The translations under genes were made by a program, and so were the position numbers. The notes beneath the pieces are model-generated. The model had not been told where the DNA came from. It did not search any database and saw only the letters and a program-made list of their open reading frames with translations. A stretch of 64,000 nt of DNA from positions 289,948 to 353,947 of the forward strand of contig NZ_BDBC01000003.1 in the NCBI RefSeq assembly GCF_001612785.1, in the 5' to 3' direction. How positions within the stretch are numbered: the stretch's first letter is position 1; every line of letters starts with the position of its first letter. Of this stretch, positions 61,926 to 64,000 are shown piece by piece. Source of the DNA: Nocardia beijingensis NBRC 16342 (GTDB taxonomy: Bacteria; Actinomycetota; Actinomycetes; Mycobacteriales; Mycobacteriaceae).

Positions 61926-61937
61926 ATTCCGACGGTA
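61926..61937 (-). promoter_or_regulatory. Leaderless-type -10 box of the aldo/keto reductase gene
   Basis: TACCGT on the minus strand, six bases, then GTG at 61925. Confidence 0.5.
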
Positions 61938-62040
61938 GAAGTGTGGCGGCGAACCGTCAATCACGCGGTCGGGTGTGTTGGCCCGCAATTTGCTGAGAAA
62001 CCAGCGCTGCGCAGTGCGGACGGGCCGCGTCCGCCGCCGG

Positions 62041-63633
62041 TCAGTTGGGCATTCCGGGCAGGCCGAGCCGCCGGTAACGCGCGTGCCGAGCCGCGCGCAA
62101 TTCCGGTTCCGGTAGGGCGCGCAAGGCCGCCAGTTCGCGCGCGATCGCGGCGACCATCCTGCGGGCGAAGTCGACCGGCTCGTCCGCCGCGTCGGGGCAC
62201 TCGGGCACGATCCGGTCGACCACGCCGTCCTCCAGCAGGTCGACGGCGCTGATCCGTTGTGCCGCAGCGAGTTCCGCCGCATGGTCGGTGTCGCGGAAGA
62301 CGATGGCGCTCGCCCCTTCCGGCGGCAGCGGGGCCAGCCACCCGTGCGTGGCGGCCAGCACCCGGTCCGCGGGCAGCAGCGCCAGCGCGCCGCCGCCGGT
62401 GCCCTGACCGAGCAGCACTGAAACGGTCGGGGTGTCGAGCGTCACCAGATCGGCGATGCAGCGGGCGATCTCGGGCGCCAGCCCGCGCTCCTCGGCCTCC
62501 TTCGACAGCGCCGCACCCACCGTGTCGATGACCAGCACCAGGGGCAGCCGCAATTCCTGAGCAAGCGCCATACTGCGCCGAGCCTCACGCAACGCGGCCG
62601 GACCCATGGTGTTCTCGCCCTGCTGACCGCGCCGGTCGTGGCCGAACACGACGCACGGCTGCCCGCGGAAACGACCGAGGGCGAGCACGGCGGTGCGATC
62701 GGACTCGCCCTGCCCGGTGCCGCTGAGCGGAACCCGTTGCGTCACATGACGAAGCAGTTCGCGAAGGCCGGGACGCTGCGGGCGGCGGGAGATGAGGACC
62801 GACTGCCACACCCGATCGTCCGCAGGGCGATTCGGCTCGGCATCGGACCGAATCGCCTCTGCCGCACCATTTTCGGCAGGCGCAGCAGGATCGCGACTCG
62901 ACAGCTGTTGCGATGCCGCGGTCTGCTCGGAGAACTGGCGTCCAGTCGCGGGATCCGGCAACTCCATGCCGCTCAGCACACTCAGCGCGCGATGCGCGAT
63001 CCGACGGAAGACCGGAATCGTCAGAACGCCGTCGATGACGCCGCGCCGATACAGGTTCTCCGCGGTCTGCACGCCTTCCGGGAACGGCCTGCCGTACAGG
63101 GCCTGATAGACCCGAGGGCCGAGGAACCCGATGAGCGCACCGGGCTCGGCGAAGGTGATGTGCCCCAACGAGCCCCACGAGGCGAAAACGCCGCCCATGG
63201 TGGGATTGCGCAGGTAGACGACGTAGGGATACCCCGCCGACTTGTGTGCCGCCACGGCGCCCGCGATCTTCACCATCTGCACGAAGGCGACGGTGCCTTC
63301 CTGCATCCTCGTCCCGCCGGAGGTCGGCGAAGCGACCAGCGGCAGACCGAGTTCGGTGGCGCGCTCCACCGCGGAGACGATCCGCTCGGCCGCGGCCACG
63401 CCGATCGAGCCGGCCAGAAACCCGAATTCGCAGGCGATGACGGCCACGCGCCTGCCACGCAGCGAACCTTCGCCGGTGAGCACCGATTCGTCGGTGCCCG
63501 CCGCGACGGCCGCTTTCCGTAAGGCATCGCGGTACTGCGGGGATGCGGCCACCGTCACCGGCGGCCGGTCCCAGCTGACGAACGAGTCCTTGTCGAGCAG
63601 TTGCTCGAGCAACTCTCGCGCCGAAGTACGCAC
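62041..63633 (-). CDS. accD3: Acyl-CoA carboxylase carboxyltransferase subunit, AccD3-like
   Basis: This 530-residue protein holds both halves of a carboxyltransferase in one chain. The N-terminal half has SPTSGGTRMQEGT and MGGVFASWGSLGH, which bind the acyl-CoA; the C-terminal half has TVSVLLGQGTGGGALALLPADRVLA. A Gln/Ala/Ser-rich linker joins them near residues 225-275. This layout and the neighbouring echA6-type operon fit AccD3 (Rv0904c), which makes malonyl-CoA-type precursors for lipid synthesis. The biotin-carrying alpha subunit is elsewhere. GTG at 63633 sits six bases after TAGGCT, a leaderless start. Confidence 0.87.
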   Translation of the reverse strand: MRTSARELLEQLLDKDSFVSWDRPPVTVAASPQYRDALRKAAVAAGTDESVLTGEGSLRGRRVAVIACEFGFLAGSIGVAAAERIVSAVERATELGLPLVASPTSGGTRMQEGTVAFVQMVKIAGAVAAHKSAGYPYVVYLRNPTMGGVFASWGSLGHITFAEPGALIGFLGPRVYQALYGRPFPEGVQTAENLYRRGVIDGVLTIPVFRRIAHRALSVLSGMELPDPATGRQFSEQTAASQQLSSRDPAAPAENGAAEAIRSDAEPNRPADDRVWQSVLISRRPQRPGLRELLRHVTQRVPLSGTGQGESDRTAVLALGRFRGQPCVVFGHDRRGQQGENTMGPAALREARRSMALAQELRLPLVLVIDTVGAALSKEAEERGLAPEIARCIADLVTLDTPTVSVLLGQGTGGGALALLPADRVLAATHGWLAPLPPEGASAIVFRDTDHAAELAAAQRISAVDLLEDGVVDRIVPECPDAADEPVDFARRMVAAIARELAALRALPEPELRAARHARYRRLGLPGMPN

Positions 63634-63645
63634 CGGGCGAGCCTA
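63634..63645 (-). promoter_or_regulatory. Leaderless-type -10 box of the accD3-like gene
   Basis: TAGGCT on the minus strand, six bases, then GTG at 63633. Confidence 0.5.
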
Positions 63646-63684
63646 TCCCGCCCTACCCGGTGCTCCGGCATGCGACGCGAGCAC

Positions 63685-64000
63685 TCAGTAGCCCTGCATC
63701 ACCTTGCGCAACGCGTACTCGGTGAGCGCGACCAGCGCCTGCTTGGCCGGCTCGCGACGACGAGCATCGATGGACAGGATCGGCACATCGGCAGGCACGG
63801 CGAGCGCCTGCCGGATGTCCTCGATCGGGTACCGCGGCGCGTCGTCGAACTCGTTGAGCGCCACCAGGAAAGGCAGGCCGCGCGCTTCGAAGTAGTCGAC
63901 GGCCGCGAAGCTGTCCTCCAGCCTGCGGGTGTCGACCAGTACGACGGCGCCGATGGCGCCGCGGATCAGGTCGTCCCACATGAACCAGAAGCGGTACTGG
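63685..64000 (-). CDS. Conservon-type small GTPase (CvnD-like), partial, runs off right edge
   Basis: Only the C-terminal part (about 105 residues) is visible. The frame is open to base 64000 and begins in mid-protein (YRFWFMWDDLIRGAIGAVVLVDTRR). This stretch and FLVALNEFDD, the NKxD-like guanine-specificity region, identify the GTPase subunit of actinobacterial conservons. These operons encode a sensor kinase-like protein, a roadblock protein, a DUF742 protein and the GTPase. The other members should lie to the right. TGA is at 63685. Confidence 0.88.
   Translation of the reverse strand, partial: QYRFWFMWDDLIRGAIGAVVLVDTRRLEDSFAAVDYFEARGLPFLVALNEFDDAPRYPIEDIRQALAVPADVPILSIDARRREPAKQALVALTEYALRKVMQGY

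Overview
This is a high-GC actinobacterial chromosome segment, most likely from a mycolic-acid-producing member of the Mycobacteriales such as Nocardia or a close relative. The evidence is a mycofactocin locus, mycobacterial-type LigD, an accD3 / echA6 / Rv0906-like / Rv0909-like neighbourhood, an Rv2326c-Rv2325c-type ECF transporter, a KstR-type operator before a kshB-like reductase, and frequent leaderless starts (a TANNNT-like -10 box, 6-8 bases, then ATG/GTG). No rRNA, tRNA, CRISPR, insertion sequence or prophage was recognised. The genus is an inference.

Left third (1-21.2 kb, all minus strand): a very large non-ribosomal peptide synthetase (NRPS) system on two translationally coupled genes. 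NRPS-1 (GTG at 21209, stop at 3430) reads C-A-T x5 then a lone C domain. NRPS-2 starts on the NRPS-1 stop (TGATG) and runs off the left edge. Binding-pocket residues predict Ser - X - Ser - Thr - X - Ser for the first six positions. A one-base frameshift interrupts the fifth A domain near 5960. At the subunit junction both proteins carry homologous truncated A-domain N-termini, which may be docking elements. The starter C domain suggests an N-acylated or partner-loaded peptide. No thioesterase, MbtH or tailoring gene is inside the window.

21.2-30.1 kb: a GAF-domain regulator, then a mycofactocin redox-cofactor locus (mftA, a fused mftB-mftC, mftF, mftG; mftD and mftE are not here). A divergent TetR regulator follows, then a KstR-type operator in front of a 3-ketosteroid-9alpha-hydroxylase-reductase-like gene.

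30-48.6 kb: mixed metabolic, repair and regulatory genes. They include an AlkD-like protein, a glutamate-racemase-like protein, a class A flavin monooxygenase, a RibD/DHFR-like protein with a divergent TetR and palindromic operators, a ferredoxin reductase, an SPW membrane protein with a coupled TetR, and a frameshifted AbiEi/nuclease-like gene. Further on are an alpha/beta hydrolase, an epoxide hydrolase, a class III adenylate cyclase, a pseudouridine synthase, a TIGR03086 protein with a divergent MarR, a cyclic-nucleotide phosphodiesterase-like protein, an uncharacterised protein, and an AraC regulator divergent from a Baeyer-Villiger monooxygenase.

48.6-64 kb: an ECF transporter with the membrane part fused to both ATPases, plus EcfT; a secreted protein with a strong terminator; a secretory lipase; an isochorismatase-fold hydrolase without the Cys. 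A same-strand block follows: echA6-like, NAPE-PLD-like metallo-hydrolase, MT0933-like small protein, ligD, second MT0933-like small protein. Then come a flavin monooxygenase, an aldo/keto reductase, accD3-like carboxyltransferase, and the end of a conservon-type GTPase gene running off the right edge.
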